A DNA stretch of 64,000 nt from Anthoceros angustus (lineage: Eukaryota > Streptophyta > Anthocerotopsida > Anthocerotales > Anthocerotaceae): positions 62,001 to 126,000 of the forward strand of contig VJWM01000063.1 in NCBI GenBank assembly GCA_010909165.1, given 5' to 3'. The notes under the pieces are model-generated. The model worked only from the letters and a program-made list of their open reading frames with translations, searched no databases and had not been told where the DNA came from. Below, one piece after another: positions 54,001 through 64,000 of the stretch. The position numbers and the translations under genes are program-made. Positions within the stretch are counted from its first letter, which is position 1. Each line of letters starts with the position of its first letter.

Positions 54001-54699
54001 TCAATCCTAAAAAACAAAACCCTACTTATTTCTAACTCCCAAGGGAAGTGTACATACTCTTTCTCATCTGCGCCTCCGCCAACACTAAGCATGATACTTC
54101 TTCACCCGCCACCCGCTCACCCGAGTGGGCACAGCCTCATCCACCGCCGAGTTGACGGACCCATTTGTCATACTGCAGCACCACTTGGTAAGGACCCATC
54201 CATCTCGTGAAGTTTGCGGAAAAGTGCATATGCATCATAAAGGAGGCCAAATTCCTTTACATACTCCCGATTCCGCCTGCATGCCAAATCTTTCTGGTTT
54301 TGCATCCAGTTGAGCTTCTTCCTCCGTGTGTTGGACAAACCCCAAGAGTCGCTCGCTGGCTTTCCTCTCCGCTGCCTTCCATCATTAATCCGGGCACTTC
54401 AAACCCACGCATTACGGAGTGTCCAGGTTAGGTCAAGAAGTCCGTGGTTACCTTCTCTGGCCCCAACGCCAGGCGATGGCGCTTGGTATCCCAAATGGGG
54501 CATAGTTAACCGTGAGTTTATTGGATCCCGCAGATGAGCCCATTTGTCTTCTCACCCCATTGGCCTTGGATTGTAGGGGTGTCACATGATTGATGCCAAA
54601 ATAGTCCGCCATGGCGGCCACCACATCATTAAGGAAATGGGTTCCCTATCACTTACCGCAGCGGACACCCATCTGATGATGTTCTCATAACAGGAATTT

Positions 54700-55070
54700 G
54701 GCCACGGTTTGGAGTCCGCTCTCGCCACCGCCTCTACCCACTGCGAGTCCGCTGCCACCAGATGTATCTGTGTGTGTGTGTCATAGGTCCAACAAAGTCA
54801 TGCCCCACTTTTCGAAAGGTGCCAGTGCCAATATCGGTACTAGCGGCCACCGTGTTGTTGGCTTTCCCGATCCACGACAAGCATCACACTTCTTCACAAA
54901 CCGGTGGGTGTCCCCATACATTGTTGGCCACCAAGATCCTGCCTAAAATCTTTTGGTGGTGACTGTCTTTGCGTAGTGTCCTCCCCAATCCTTCGTGCAT
55001 CGACGACCGCCTCCTCTCGCCGGGTTGTAAGTACCTTCGCTCTACTCCGTCCGCCCTAATTTGACACACA
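54700..55070 (-). pseudogene. Gypsy integrase relic (zinc-binding region)
   Basis: The frame from 55069 reads RRYLQPGERRR, then a stretch with HEGLGRTLRKDSHHQKILGR, ending near HPPVCEEV. This matches the H-H-C-C zinc-binding start of gypsy integrases (H-E-x-x-G-G-H...K-I-L...V-x-x-C), with frame slips. The catalytic core beyond 54700 is too broken to follow. Confidence 0.6.
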
Positions 55071-55397
55071 CCGTATTCTCAAGGGTCGAGCATAGTGCAC
55101 GAATGCCTCCTCCGCCCACGAGTGATTTTCGGGAAGCTCCATTCCCAGGTACTCCATTTCAGAGGGTCGGACGCCTCCCTTCTCCCTCCGCTAAGGCCGT
55201 AGCTTGGGGTTCGGCCGGCTCCTATTGTACTTTTATCGGCAACCAATGTCTCATCCGGAACGCATCTTCCGATCTCTCACAACACTGTTTTCAATCGTGA
55301 CGAAATCGCATTTTGGTGCCTCCCTTGTCTTGTTTCCACTTCAAACGTGAACTCGCAGCAACAATATCCACCTTGCTATCCGTCCGGACAGTCCGCC

Positions 55398-55966
55398 TTA
55401 TTCACCGATGCAAATAAAGTGGTCTATAGAACACAAACTCACCGGTAGTGTAGTGTCGGAATTTCTTGATATACCATACCCAAGGCTTCGCCTGTAGTTG
55501 TGTATTTTCCCGTGGTGAGCTGTCAGTAGTATACGGATAATCCTTCGCTTGTCGTCCTTCCGCTCAAGACTACTCCGATAGCAAAAGCTACACACGCTAC
55601 ACACATGAAATTTCTTGCTCCGTCCTCTTAGAACTGCGCTTACCAAGGTGTTCTCAGAATCCTCAAGGCCTCCTCTCCCCGAGACCAGTCCAATCCTCCT
55701 TCCGCAGAGTTCCAACTTAGCCGCCTTCGCAAAGTCCTTAATAAACCGCGGTAGTATCCCACCATTCCTGTGAAACCTCTCGCCTTTAGGTCTCCGGGCG
55801 GCGGAGAGATGGATGACCCGACCTTGTCCCGTCCACCTCGATTCCATGTACACGATCTGACAAGATTCCTCTCATTCCAAAGTAGCATTTCTCGTGTAGG
55901 CTCAATTGAGTCTCCGGGCCCAAGCACTTTCTTAGATGTCCAAGGTGTTTGTCCCCATGCACACAA
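55398..55966 (-). pseudogene. Gypsy RNase H / connection-domain relic
   Basis: Overlapping frames include GILPRFIKDFAKAAKLELCG and VGYYRGLLRTLRRR. They correspond to the G-Y-Y-R-R-F-I-K-D-F-A-K stretch after gypsy RT. A segment ending in SKKFHV resembles the start of RNase H. They lie in two frames, so at least one indel separates them. Confidence 0.7.
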
Positions 55967-56002
55967 AAATCATCCAGAATATCTCCATGAAGTCCCTCGA
56001 AG

Positions 56003-56345
56003 TCACAAGACGTTGGTCACCATATGAACGACCTCGGCGCCCGGCCATCCCAAAGGCACTTCTCTTGTAGGCAAACGCACTAATTCAGAGTGAAGGTCGC
56101 CTTGTCCCAAATCACCCCTTAGGTGCAATTGGTTGTATCCGAGTAGCCATCCAGAAGGAGTAAGTAGTCCGTCCACCACCTTGTCCAAAATGTCGCTCAC
56201 GAATGGCATCGGAAGTGGTCCTTCTCCGTGCGTTGAGCTTCCTCCAATCTTGGCATACCCGAATTTGTCTGGCTGTTTTGGGACCACCACACCACGACCC
56301 ACTCATTGCTGATGGGAAAATGATGTCTCCTGTACTTATCAAGGA
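56003..56345 (-). pseudogene. Gypsy reverse transcriptase relic
   Basis: One frame gives RQIRVCQDWRKLNAR. The overlapping one gives PMPFVSDILDKVVDGLLTPS and GWLLGYNQLHL. These are the R-V-C-x-D-x-R-x-L-N, P-F/D-I-L-D-K and G-Y-x-Q-I motifs of Ty3/gypsy RT. The F/Y-x-D-D polymerase motif was not found in an open frame. Confidence 0.78.
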
Positions 56346-57056
56346 CCTCCTTCACCTTGATCGAATACTTGGGGTTGAGCTTGTATTGTCGGATTCGACC
56401 GCACCGCCTCCGGCTTCAAATCGATCTTATGCTCTCCCACTTCTTCTAATGCCCTTCATGTCCGTGACCTTGAGCGAACACCTCATAAAACTCCCCAAAG
56501 AATGCTTTAGTCCTTCCTTCAGTCCGAGGCATGCCTTTTTAAACTTCGTGAATTTGCTGGCCGGACCTCCACTTCTTCCACGCCGTCCGGGTTCACTGCC
56601 TCCTGCTCGCTCACGTCCAAACCCCTCGTCCTCCACTCGGGATCGCCCTCTCGCATCCCCATTCTCCTCAAGAGTTCCGAGGTGAATGGTTACTTCCCGG
56701 TCCCCACCTCTTCATCTTTTCCGGGACCTCTTCTTCACCGCCGCCTCCTCCTTTACTGCTCCAAAGCAATCGACACCTCCTCCCACCTCCGCCCAAAGGC
56801 ATCCTCAGAATCCATCTCCTCCTCGACCATGTGATTTTGGGGAAAGGGTACGCCCTGTCTTCCCTTTCATCATCCGTGAGTCCTCCTCACGAGGTATACC
56901 TGGTGCTCAGCTTCCCACAATGTATCCTTACTCCAAGTGAGAGCCACCTCCTCTCTCGACCTTAGGATCCCAATCCACGGGTTTGAAGTGGATTTCCTTC
57001 TGTAAGTGTAACTTTGTCGAGGCCCGAGCCATGGACGTCCCAAAGCACCTCATACC

Positions 57057-57251
57057 CTAGGGTCCGCGGGTCACGATGACACAAGTCCAATAGGGCCCCG
57101 CTATGGTGGCTAAGACTCGGACAACTCCCCGGATCGTGACATATCCGCCATTCTCGGGTTTTGGTGGATGGCTCAAGCGTGAACCCAACCGCCTTGCGGT
57201 GGCTTCCGTGATGAGGTTGACTCCGACCCATCCAGGTACGTTCTTGATCAC
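57057..57251 (-). pseudogene. Gypsy protease relic
   Basis: VNLITEATARRLGSRLSH matches the V-N-x-I-x-E-x-T-x-x-x-L-G stretch that follows the catalytic Asp in gypsy aspartic proteases. The D-S/T-G triad itself is not preserved in this frame. Confidence 0.55.
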
Positions 57252-57699
57252 ACACCCCGCAATTTCTACGAACCATGGCGCCTGGGTCCGTATGAGACAC
57301 TACCTCACCTCCACATTCTTGTCCTTCGACTCAAGGGTTTCGCCGTGGTTGTGTCTCCCCGATGGCCCTCGGACTTCGCCGACTTTGTCTTTTAACAAGC
57401 CTTGTTACAAATGTTGTTGATCCATCATCGGCCACCTTGAAAGGTGTGGTGGCTCCTTCCCCATCGCGTGCCGAGTCCTCAGCCCGCCATCCCCTGGTGG
57501 TCGGACACCCCGGTCGCCGGATCTCTTCCAAGCATCTCCGCCACTTCGCCACATCCGGTGGAAACCGAGGTGTTGCTGGGTGGTCCGTTTCTCCAACGCT
57601 TCCGGAGGCTTCCCGGCCTCCCGGCAGGTCTGATTTAACTCTCCTTCCTTAGCGGAGTTGCCTCCTTTGCAGTGTCCGGCCTCCGTATCCGCTTGATTT

Positions 57700-59490
57700 C
57701 ATTTTCTTCCTCTTAAACCTCCTTTCGCTTCCGGGTAGACACTTCCAAGACTCCCATCCGCCTTTCCTCCTCGCTGCACTTTGCTTCCAAGTCCCTTGCG
57801 CCTTCCCACTCCGCCACTGCATCCTCAATTTGTAGCACGCCTTTTAGGAAGGGAGGCGCTGGCCTCCTCCGGAGTGGCGAGCGCACGTTCTTGCGAGGTT
57901 GGACACAAGGTACCGCCCGCCATGTGCCCACCGCTAATCCCCACACAACCGCTCAAAATCTCCATTACCGCGTGGGATATGGGACACGCTGGAGTAGTGC
58001 CCGGATTCCCACAGCCCAGAGACCATGCAAGGATTCCGGTGGTCCTCCCCATGGGGTGCGAGGGCGGTGTATGGATGGACCTCCGGCTGGATACATCATT
58101 TGGGATATCGCGCCCGGGGCTTGCACTGGTAAGCATCCTCCCATTCCTCGCCCTCCCCATAATCGCCACTCACGGGTCCTGAGGGGCACGCCTTGAGTGC
58201 CCATGGCCGTGGTGGCACAAGACACCACCGATGGGTTCGAACTGGTGGCCGCCCGCCGCTTTTTGTCCTTCACTTGGTTGATCGTCAACTCCTCCACCCT
58301 CTTCATCACTTTCTTCCTCACCTACTTCTTTCAAGGGGGTCGTGGAACCTCTGACCGCGGTGTATCATAACCTCCTTCTTACCCTCCGCTTCTAGCCGGG
58401 CTTTTCTTCTTATTCTTGACGAGGTTCTTCTTCTTCCATGGCATCCTGATTCTTCTCGAGTCCTCCTCCTCCTCCGATGCCACCTCCCTCATCATCCTCC
58501 TCCAAGACTCTTCCAGTCCGCCCCGCTTTCTTCTTCTTCTTTCCTCCAGAGCGCCTCGCCCAGCATCGATTCTGTAATTCTCCGCCCGACCGCCTTGCTC
58601 ACATCTTTCTCGCCAACAGCAGACGTGTTTAGCCATGGCTTTGGTAAGCCCGCCAACCACCGCATCGCTTGCATGGTGGTGTGGGTGATGTCGATCTCGT
58701 GTAGAACCGCTCGATGTATCCCAACTTCTCCTTCTTCCTCGAGTCCTCTTCCTCCTCCTCATGCCACCTCGGTCTCATCATCCTCCTCTTGAGGACTCTT
58801 CATCTTGAGTCTTCTTCTTCTTCTTCTTTCCTCCTAGGCGCCCTCGTCGGTTGGATCGATTCTTCGTAATTCTCCGCCGGACCGCCTTGCTCACATCTTT
58901 CTGCTAGCGGCACGTGTTTAGCCATTGGCTTAGGTAAGCCAGCTGCGAACCAGCGTGCTTTGCATGGTGGTGGTGTGGGTGGTGTCGATCTCGGCGCGTG
59001 AACCGTTCGATGTCACGATCCCAACTTCTTGCCTCGCTTGGGTTCGAGTTTGGACAAGGCGTAGCCTGGTCAATTCCACGGAATCGTTCAAGAAGGCATT
59101 TTCAAAGCTTCAAACGGGGGGGCATCGTGGCCGACTTTCTCGAACCGAGCCGCCTGCCCTGAGAACCCTTGAAAGCCGGATGAGTCATCCGATCCCTCCC
59201 ATTGAAGCGGACACGAAGTCCTCCACAAAGGTCTCCGTCTCTCTCCTTCTTCCTCCAAAGATGGAGTACGCTTGTTTGGTCGACGTTGTTGCCATCACCC
59301 GCAAAGTTTGAGGAACCGCCTTTACTTCACCGGTGCTACTTCTTCCTCACGATCCGACAAGTCCACCGTGACTTAGACGGGTGTCCGCCTCGAGCTCTCT
59401 CACGCGGCTCACACGGAGCGCCTCCGACGGCCACAACGTCCGCCTTAGCACCGCCACCACTCCTCACGCATCCACGCTTACGAACGATTT
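57700..59490 (-). pseudogene. Gypsy gag region relic
   Basis: Broken minus-strand frames are rich in Arg, Lys and Glu. One (58674-58492) reads QAMRWLAGLPKPWLNTSAVG, with GRRITESMLGEAL further on. A related stretch of the same protein recurs in the leader copies to the right. No zinc knuckle could be fixed. Confidence 0.45.
58798..59098 (-). repeat. First (partial) copy of the leader repeat
   Basis: These 301 bases match 60060-60360 without a visible difference, and their inner part also matches the copy starting at 61423. Beyond aagaaggca the copies diverge at once. Confidence 0.9.
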
Positions 59491-59497
59491 CATTCTC

Positions 59498-59509
59498 GCA
59501 ACGGCGCCA
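59498..59509 (-). other. Primer-binding site of gypsy element A
   Basis: On the minus strand tggcgccgttgc follows an LTR end (ccaca) and a short T-run. This is the widespread plant gypsy primer-binding sequence, usually ascribed to tRNA-Asp. A variant, ttttggcgcgctgccggg, lies before LTR c, d and e (near 59840-59856, 60790-60806 and 62124-62140). Confidence 0.65.
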
Positions 59510-59513
59510 AAAA

Positions 59514-60056
59514 TGTGGCGCGACTTTCCGATGGATGCCGGCCGCACAATCCTGTCGTTGTGGTATGGAGTCCGCTCAAGAGAATGCGCTTGCTTGGTCG
59601 ACGTTGTTGCCATCGTCGCGCCGGCAAAGTTTGAGGAACCGCTCCCCCCGCTGGCGTGGTGCTACTTCTTCCTCACGATCGACAAGTCCACCGCGCACTT
59701 ACGTGCGGTGTCCTGCCTCGAGCTCGTCGTCTTTCACGTGCTGCGCTCGGGCGCTCTGGCGATCTGGCGTCCGGCTCTCTTAGCAATTCGTCGTAACCTC
59801 TCCGTCCTCGCATCCACGCTTGCTCTGGCGATTTCATTCCCGGCAGCGCGCCAAAAATGTGGACTTTCGATGGATGTAGCGCACAATGTCGTTGTGGTAT
59901 GTCCGTTCCCAAAGAATGATTTCCGTTTCGCGGTGATTCTCACCTTCGTCCACTTCACCTTAACACACTCAATCTCGCTTACACCCATTATTTATAACGC
60001 TCACCGAACAGCCCGGTGGCCAAACGCTTAAGGACCTGCTTATCCGCTTCGTCTCC
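59514..60056 (-). repeat. Truncated LTR b and LTR c with a leader block between
   Basis: LTR b (59514 to about 59580) is cut after about 65 bases at caagagaatg. That decamer also occurs in the leader at 60527, so the junction is at shared sequence. Leader sequence identical to 60527-60807 then runs to LTR c (59858 to about 60056). LTR c is itself cut at a tttcttcatcttgag junction into the next leader copy. Confidence 0.75.
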
Positions 60057-60088
60057 TTTCTTCATCTTGAGTCTTCTTCTTCTTCTTC

Positions 60089-61422
60089 TTTCCTCCTAGG
60101 CGCCCTCGTCGGTTGGATCGATTCTTCGTAATTCTCCGCCGGACCGCCTTGCTCACATCTTTCTGCTAGCGGCACGTGTTTAGCCATTGGCTTAGGTAAG
60201 CCAGCTGCGAACCAGCGTGCTTTGCATGGTGGTGGTGTGGGTGGTGTCGATCTCGGCGCGTGAACCGTTCGATGTCACGATCCCAACTTCTTGCCTCGCT
60301 TGGGTTCGAGTTTGGACAAGGCGTAGCCTGGTCAATTCCACGGAATCGTTCAAGAAGGCATCCTTCAACGAAGGTTGCGGGGGCATTGCAGGGTGGCGAT
60401 ACTTCCTTCGGTGCGCCGCGTTCGCGAAGGACCCCTTGGAGCATTTGGATGAGTGCATCGATCCCTCCCATTGAAGTTGTCGCTCGCGAAATCCTCCACG
60501 AAGGTTTCCTCTCTCCTTCTTACCTCCAAGAGAATGCGCTTGCTTGGTCGACGTTGTTGCCATCGTCGCGCCGGCAAAGTTTGAGGAACCGCTCCCCCCG
60601 CTGGCGTGGTGCTACTTCTTCCTCACGATCGACAAGTCCACCGCGCACTTACGTGCGGTGTCCTGCCTCGAGCTCGTCGTCTTTCACGTGCTGCGCTCGG
60701 GCGCTCTGGCGATCTGGCGTCCGGCTCTCTTAGCAATTCGTCGTAACCTCTCCGTCCTCGCATCCACGCTTGCTCTGGCGATTTCATTCCCGGCAGCGCG
60801 CCAAAAATGTGGACTTTCGATGGATGTAGCGCACAATGTCGTTGTGGTATGTCCGTTCCCAAAGAATGATTTCCGTTTCGCGGTGATTCTCACCTTTCTT
60901 GGTCCACTTCACCTTAACACACTCAATCTTCGTTTACGGCTATTTATAACGTTCACGCGGGCCGTGTATGGCGTTTAAGGACCCGTTGCGTCCGTTCGTC
61001 CTCGTTTCTTGATCCGTTCCTCTCATCGCTCTCTCTACACTTATCAACCTTGGAAAAAAGTAGCTACGTCGGGACCTCCTCGTTGCTCATGGGGCCTCTC
61101 CGTCCGGCTCTGCACACCCTCGGTACCTCGGCTGCGTTCGTCTCGGCGTTGGACCGCGCTCTCGACGAACAAGGGTCCTCACCTTCCTCGCACACACCAC
61201 CACACGCTAAGTCCGTCACGGACCTTGATCAATCTCCCGAGTCGCCGCGGCTCGCCATGACTCGTGACTGCAAGAAGACGCCACAAAGGGTCCGCAAGAA
61301 CGCATCAACACCAAGAGAAAGATGCTTTACTAGAGCGCCTCTCTTATACGCCCAAGGCGCCTTTATTACACTCTATTCGAGCCGATGGCCACAAGATACC
61401 CTAATCGCCGCCTACCATCCTA
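60089..61422 (-). repeat. 1,334-bp tandem unit, copy 1 (leader plus LTR d)
   Basis: It consists of leader sequence (60089-60807) followed by LTR d (60808-61417, 610 bp, starts tgtggact, ends ctacca). It is joined to the next copy at tttcctcc, shared by the polypurine-tract end and the leader start. The first 1,092 bases are identical to copy 2. Confidence 0.92.
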
Positions 61423-62746
61423 TTTCCTCCTAGGCGCCCTCGTCGGTTGGATCGATTCTTCGTAATTCTCCGCCGGACCGCCTTGCTCACATCTTTCTGC
61501 TAGCGGCACGTGTTTAGCCATTGGCTTAGGTAAGCCAGCTGCGAACCAGCGTGCTTTGCATGGTGGTGGTGTGGGTGGTGTCGATCTCGGCGCGTGAACC
61601 GTTCGATGTCACGATCCCAACTTCTTGCCTCGCTTGGGTTCGAGTTTGGACAAGGCGTAGCCTGGTCAATTCCACGGAATCGTTCAAGAAGGCATCCTTC
61701 AACGAAGGTTGCGGGGGCATTGCAGGGTGGCGATACTTCCTTCGGTGCGCCGCGTTCGCGAAGGACCCCTTGGAGCATTTGGATGAGTGCATCGATCCCT
61801 CCCATTGAAGTTGTCGCTCGCGAAATCCTCCACGAAGGTTTCCTCTCTCCTTCTTACCTCCAAGAGAATGCGCTTGCTTGGTCGACGTTGTTGCCATCGT
61901 CGCGCCGGCAAAGTTTGAGGAACCGCTCCCCCCGCTGGCGTGGTGCTACTTCTTCCTCACGATCGACAAGTCCACCGCGCACTTACGTGCGGTGTCCTGC
62001 CTCGAGCTCGTCGTCTTTCACGTGCTGCGCTCGGGCGCTCTGGCGATCTGGCGTCCGGCTCTCTTAGCAATTCGTCGTAACCTCTCCGTCCTCGCATCCA
62101 CGCTTGCTCTGGCGATTTCATTCCCGGCAGCGCGCCAAAAATGTGGACTTTCGATGGATGTAGCGCACAATGTCGTTGTGGTATGTCCGTTCCCAAAGAA
62201 TGATTTCCGTTTCGCGGTGATTCTCACCTTTCTTGGTCCACTTCACCTTAACACACTCAATCTTCGTTTACGGCTATTTATAACGTTCACGCGGGCCGTG
62301 TATGGCGTTTAAGGACCCGTTGCGTCCGTTCGTCCTCGTTTCTTGATCCGTTCCTCTCATCGCTCTCTCTACACTTATCAACCTTGGAAAAAAGTAGCTA
62401 CGTCGGGACCTCCTCGTTGCTCATGGGGCCTCTCCGTCCGGCTCTGCACACCCTCGGTACCTCGGCTGCGTTCGTCTCGGCGTTGGACCGCGCTCTCGAC
62501 GAACAAGGGTCCTCGATCGTCCTTCCACACACCACCACCCGTTAAGTCGTCACGGGACCTTGATCTCTCCGGGTCGTCGTGCACCTTTCGGTGACTCGGG
62601 ACTCGCGTTAACAAGAAGGCGCAGTGCAGAGCGGCATCAACACCAAGAGAAGATACTTTACTAGGCCTCGGCCCTCTTATACTACGCCCAAGGTCGGCGT
62701 CTTTATTACACCCCTATTACGGTGATATGTACTAATCGGCCTACCA
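61423..62746 (-). repeat. 1,334-bp tandem unit, copy 2 (leader plus LTR e)
   Basis: Leader 61423-62141 followed by LTR e (62142-62746, 605 bp). It is identical to copy 1 up to 62514, then differs by substitutions and indels in the last ~230 bases of the LTR. LTR e is also the 3' LTR of the second element to its right. Confidence 0.92.
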
Positions 62747-64000
62747 TCCTATTTCCTCCCCTATCTCCTTCGGCGGTGGCTGGAAGGTCGGGTTCCCGGG
62801 ATGGGTGGTCCAATCCCGCCCGACAGCTTGGGCCCCAATCGGATGATCCGTGAGGCGGGCCCTCCTAAATCTCCCTACGGCGGCGGTCGACAACCGCCAC
62901 ATTACGACGCCATCCTCGCCTCCCTCGGTCCCCGGGGCCACCGCCATCTGCTTCCCTAGCGTAAGTCGAAGGGGCTCCTCATCGCCAGCCGACCTCGAGG
63001 TCTCGCCTCGACTCGAACTCGTGGAGTCCGGCTTATTTCCCGAGTCCGCCACTAGGTCCGACCTCTCGGGGTCCGGACCTCGTGGTCCGTCTTCCGAGGT
63101 CCGGACTCGTGGTCCGGCCTCCTTCGGAGTCCTGTGGTCCGACTCACGCCCCCGGCTCTTCCCTCACGGACTCCTCCGTGGCTCTCCCTCAAGTCCTTCC
63201 GCTGCTCCCGATCGCCTCGACTCGCTGGGCCCCTTCCATGGTGAGGTGGTGCTTACTCCGCCACATTCGCCGCCTCCTCGCTCCGCCTCCTCCGCCTCCT
63301 CTCTCCGCTCCTCAAACAACGCCAAGGTCCTCGTGGCCGCACTATCCCGGCCTTCTTCCTCGCCTTCTGACCGTCCGAAGTCCGCCCTCCCGCCGAGGGT
63401 GACGTGGTGCCCGCTTGAGAGCTCTGGTAGGCAGTCCGAATCGACTTGAATCGCCTCTTCCACATGGCCTCGAGCACCCGATACTCTCCGCCAAAGGTGC
63501 TCGGCACTGGAGTGTTGTTCGCCACCTCGCCTCGCCGCTGTGCTTGCCAACCGCCGGGCAGACTGGCCACCAAAGCGGCCTCACACTCCCTCGCAGCCTT
63601 TGCCGCCAACGCGCCTCCTCTTTGTCCAGCTCACCCAATCGACCGCCATAGCCCAGCCCTTCCGCCTTTCTAATCGGATAAGGAGCAGCTGCCTCCTCTA
63701 GCCTCCTCCTCCTCCTTACCTGCACTCAAGGTCCGCCACCTCTCTCCAATCGACCGTATATCCATCCGACTCTTCTCCAGCTCCTTCGCACTGCAACGCC
63801 CAACTCCTCGATAGTCGCCGATTTTCCTCCGCCTTCGACGGAGCCGGAGGCACTCTATTTCGTGCTCAAGTCGTGGATTCTCCCGCTGAGAATCACCGCC
63901 GCCCGACGATCTTGAGTTGTAGCCCAGCTGTGTCCTGCCGCCCTCCATCCGCCGCCTCTCCTCACTGACTTGAGATCTCCATCTCCCGAGTGCCGGCCTC
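62747..64000 (-). mobile_element. Ty3/gypsy element B, 3' part (runs off the window)
   Basis: It begins with the same polypurine-tract complement tcctatttcctcccctatct as element A. It then aligns with 50876-52000 throughout (for example cccaatcggatgatccgtga and gaccgtatatccatccgac). The two copies differ by many 1-10-base indels in GC-rich runs. The element continues beyond position 64000. Confidence 0.85.

Larger units (their letters stand above)
50224..59513 (-). mobile_element. Ty3/gypsy LTR retrotransposon A
   Basis: Reading the minus strand from right to left: primer-binding site at 59498-59509, gag (59.5-57.9 kb), protease (57.2 kb), reverse transcriptase (56.3-56.0 kb), RNase H (55.85-55.4 kb), integrase (55.1-54.7 kb), a long 3' region, polypurine tract and LTR a. 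Protease-RT-RNase H-integrase is the Ty3/gypsy order. No protein frame is intact; small indels are everywhere. To the right, in place of one 5' LTR, lies an array of LTR and leader pieces up to 62746. Confidence 0.8.

Noticed and set aside
50840-54200. Genes on the plus strand of the GC-rich region (Pro/Ser-rich open frames)
   Set aside because: Pro/Ser/Arg-rich frames on several phases arise from pyrimidine-rich composition. The element's recognisable domains lie on the minus strand.

Overview
This is a nuclear window from a land plant. It holds plant-type PLS pentatricopeptide repeat (PPR) genes of the RNA-editing kind, an intronless eRF1 gene and plant Ty1/copia, Ty3/gypsy, MULE and other DNA transposons. 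The PPR genes carry the DYW:KP variant (a KKPA box and a C-terminal Gly-Arg-Pro in place of Asp-Tyr-Trp). Published work reports this variant from hornworts, ferns and some lycophytes, the lineages with organellar U-to-C editing, so such a plant is the best guess. I cannot choose among them from this window.

Layout. 0-1.3 kb: relic of a PDR-type ABCG transporter. 2.5-17.4 kb: four tandem, same-strand DYW:KP PPR genes (KP1-KP4) sharing a 5' leader, a conserved start and a ~55-residue N-terminal block that I read as the PDF motif of organellar single-stranded-DNA-binding (OSB) proteins. All four have an intact DYW end, and all four are interrupted further upstream: KP1-KP3 by small deletions inside 306-bp PLS-triad repeats, KP4 by a 134-bp duplication. 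17.4-19.3 kb: mostly unassigned, with a possible LRR relic. 19.3-22.1 kb: one intact PPR gene of the E2 class with a WW-type PG box and no DYW domain. 22.2-24.8 kb: a PPR fragment joined to an AT-rich island with a broken thymidine-kinase-like gene.

24.96-34.02 kb: a degenerate ~9-kb DNA transposon with short terminal inverted repeats and a DUF7869-like transposase, sitting inside an NFX1-type zinc-finger relic. 35.0-39.1 kb: a MULE with ~300-bp terminal inverted repeats. 39.98-41.5 kb: copia pol relic (minus strand). 42.4-43.4 kb: decayed PPR pseudogene. 44.46-45.69 kb: eRF1 with a TATA box upstream. 46.5-50.2 kb: gag fragments, an LTR-like promoter region and minisatellites. 50.2-64 kb: a minus-strand Ty3/gypsy element with a tandem LTR/leader array to its right and the start of a second copy.

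The notable system is the KP cluster: candidate RNA-binding U-to-C editing factors with an OSB-like nucleic-acid-binding N terminus and variable numbers of near-identical recognition triads, beside an E2/WW PPR that could act in trans. A major caution is that nearly all breaks in the KP repeats are short deletions confined to the most repetitive units. Unpolished long-read consensus could produce that, so I do not take the genes to be dead.
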